Assembly (NCBI GenBank): GCA_964383365.1
Contig: CAYLHF010000005.1
Span: forward strand, 62,001-126,000
Source: CAYLHF01 sp964383365
Lineage (GTDB): Bacteria; Bacteroidota; Rhodothermia; Rhodothermales; UBA10348
Direction: 5' to 3'
Length of the DNA: 64,000 nucleotides
Numbering within the stretch: position 1 is the stretch's first letter; every line of letters starts with the position of its first letter. The notes under the pieces were generated by a model, which had not been told where the DNA came from, made no database searches, and worked only from the letters and a program-made list of their open reading frames with translations. A program made the position numbers and the translations under genes. Below, piece by piece: positions 63,480 to 64,000 of this stretch.

Positions 63480-64000
63480 AGAGTCTCCTCGCCTCTGTTT
63501 CCCTCACGATTCGCGAACTATGGGCCGCCCGGATCACTCAAGGCGTATTCATCGTCACGACGCTTGCGTGGGTGTTCATCTCGCTCGCACTTAATCTGGA
63601 TGTTGTAGAAGGATCCATCGCGGCTATCCGCATTCTGGGAATCGAGTCGACTCCGCTCGAAGCAGTAAAAGATCCGCAATCGGGAGATTTTATCCGTCAG
63701 GCGCTCTCGCTCGAGGGATTCGTACTTCGCATAAACACGATGGTCTTCGGAGGTGCTTACCTGTTCGGTACGCTCCTTGGGCTATTCACAACCATGCCGA
63801 TCCTCTCGAGATTTCTGGAACCCGGAAGACTGGATCTGATGTTGTCGAAACCGGTTTCACGGTCACGACTTTTATCGGGACATATCGCAGGCATTTCCGT
63901 GACCGTTCTGGGTATGGCCCTGTACCTCATTCTATCCGTCTGGTTAGCAATCTCGGTCAAGACGGGCGTCTGGGTTCCGAGGTTTCTGATCGCCATTCCG
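63476..64000 (+). CDS. ABC transporter permease, 3' end cut by window edge
   Basis: The first 175 codons show an N-terminal hydrophobic helix (ITQGVFIVTTLAWVFISLAL), a further segment FGGAYLFGTLLGLFTTMPILS and ISVTVLGMALYLILSVWLA. They fit an ABC-2-type permease of the NatB/YhgE-like group, including LSKPVSRSRLLSG which is typical of the exporter type. Overlaps the ATPase by 4 bases. Confidence 0.82.
   Translation, partial: MKSLLASVSLTIRELWAARITQGVFIVTTLAWVFISLALNLDVVEGSIAAIRILGIESTPLEAVKDPQSGDFIRQALSLEGFVLRINTMVFGGAYLFGTLLGLFTTMPILSRFLEPGRLDLMLSKPVSRSRLLSGHIAGISVTVLGMALYLILSVWLAISVKTGVWVPRFLIAIP

Overview
The window looks like a chromosomal scaffold from a metagenome-assembled member of the Bacteroidota/Rhodothermota (FCB) group. 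The reasons are a PorZ-like beta-propeller protein with a type IX secretion sorting tail, a DUF7033-type deacetylase-like protein, a secreted tricorn-like protease, many lipoproteins, moderately high GC and mostly weak Shine-Dalgarno sites. The exact order is an inference. The scaffold has four runs of 100 N. Each is flanked by an identical 55-bp (once 41-bp) duplication, which is the signature of de Bruijn graph overlap and not of biology. No phage, transposase, CRISPR array or recognised defence system was seen.

Layout. 0-3.3 kb: a partial EF-G paralog, tsaB and accD. 3.3-11.8 kb: a cell-wall block. A SpoIID/LytB-type protein, preceded by a hairpin-rich leader, faces a leftward run of a DigH-like glycosidase lipoprotein, an amidase carrying a golvesin-type domain and an AmpG-like permease. 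12-17.4 kb: a PAP2 phosphatase, Sua5/TsaC, a deacetylase-like protein, an HD hydrolase and a triple Fe-S protein. 17.4-23.2 kb: a 37-bp tandem repeat at a gap, a 1093-residue tricorn-like protease, a small membrane protein and an alpha/beta hydrolase. 23.2-35.5 kb: an accessory region of small enzymes. It holds two copies of a block (SDR39U1 epimerase / nucleoside hydrolase / one gene / DUF985 cupin) in which complementary members have been reduced to remnants missing their middle. 35.6-35.9 kb: tRNA-Glu and tRNA-His with strong terminators. 36-42.5 kb: the PorZ-like protein, a PHP phosphatase, HIT, a flippase-like membrane protein, DUF72 and a cupin. 42.5-60 kb: a long leftward run with NhaC, Upp, an alanine/glycine symporter, FtsE, a methyltransferase, PdxA, leucyl aminopeptidase, NrnA, M61 peptidase, PdxH, a cyanophycinase-like protein, LolD, an NtrC-type regulator and a TPR protein. 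60-64 kb: gapA, pgk and the start of an ABC exporter operon.

How the genes work together. The 3.9-11.8 kb block contains each kind of enzyme expected for processing peptidoglycan stripped of stem peptides: amidase, two enzymes acting on naked glycan, and an importer. The 42-57 kb run is rich in peptide and amino-acid scavenging (M61, M17, S51-like, AGCS symporter) and holds both pdxA and pdxH for vitamin B6. The symporter and M61 genes share an unusual two-part sequence in their upstream regions.

Main novelty candidates: the duplicated block with reciprocal internal deletions (25.1-34.5 kb), the structured leader before the SpoIID-type gene, the denuded-peptidoglycan gene set, the shared leader element, and a membrane-protein/lipoprotein fusion at 27.8 kb. 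Apparent structure at the N gaps should be treated as assembly artefact.
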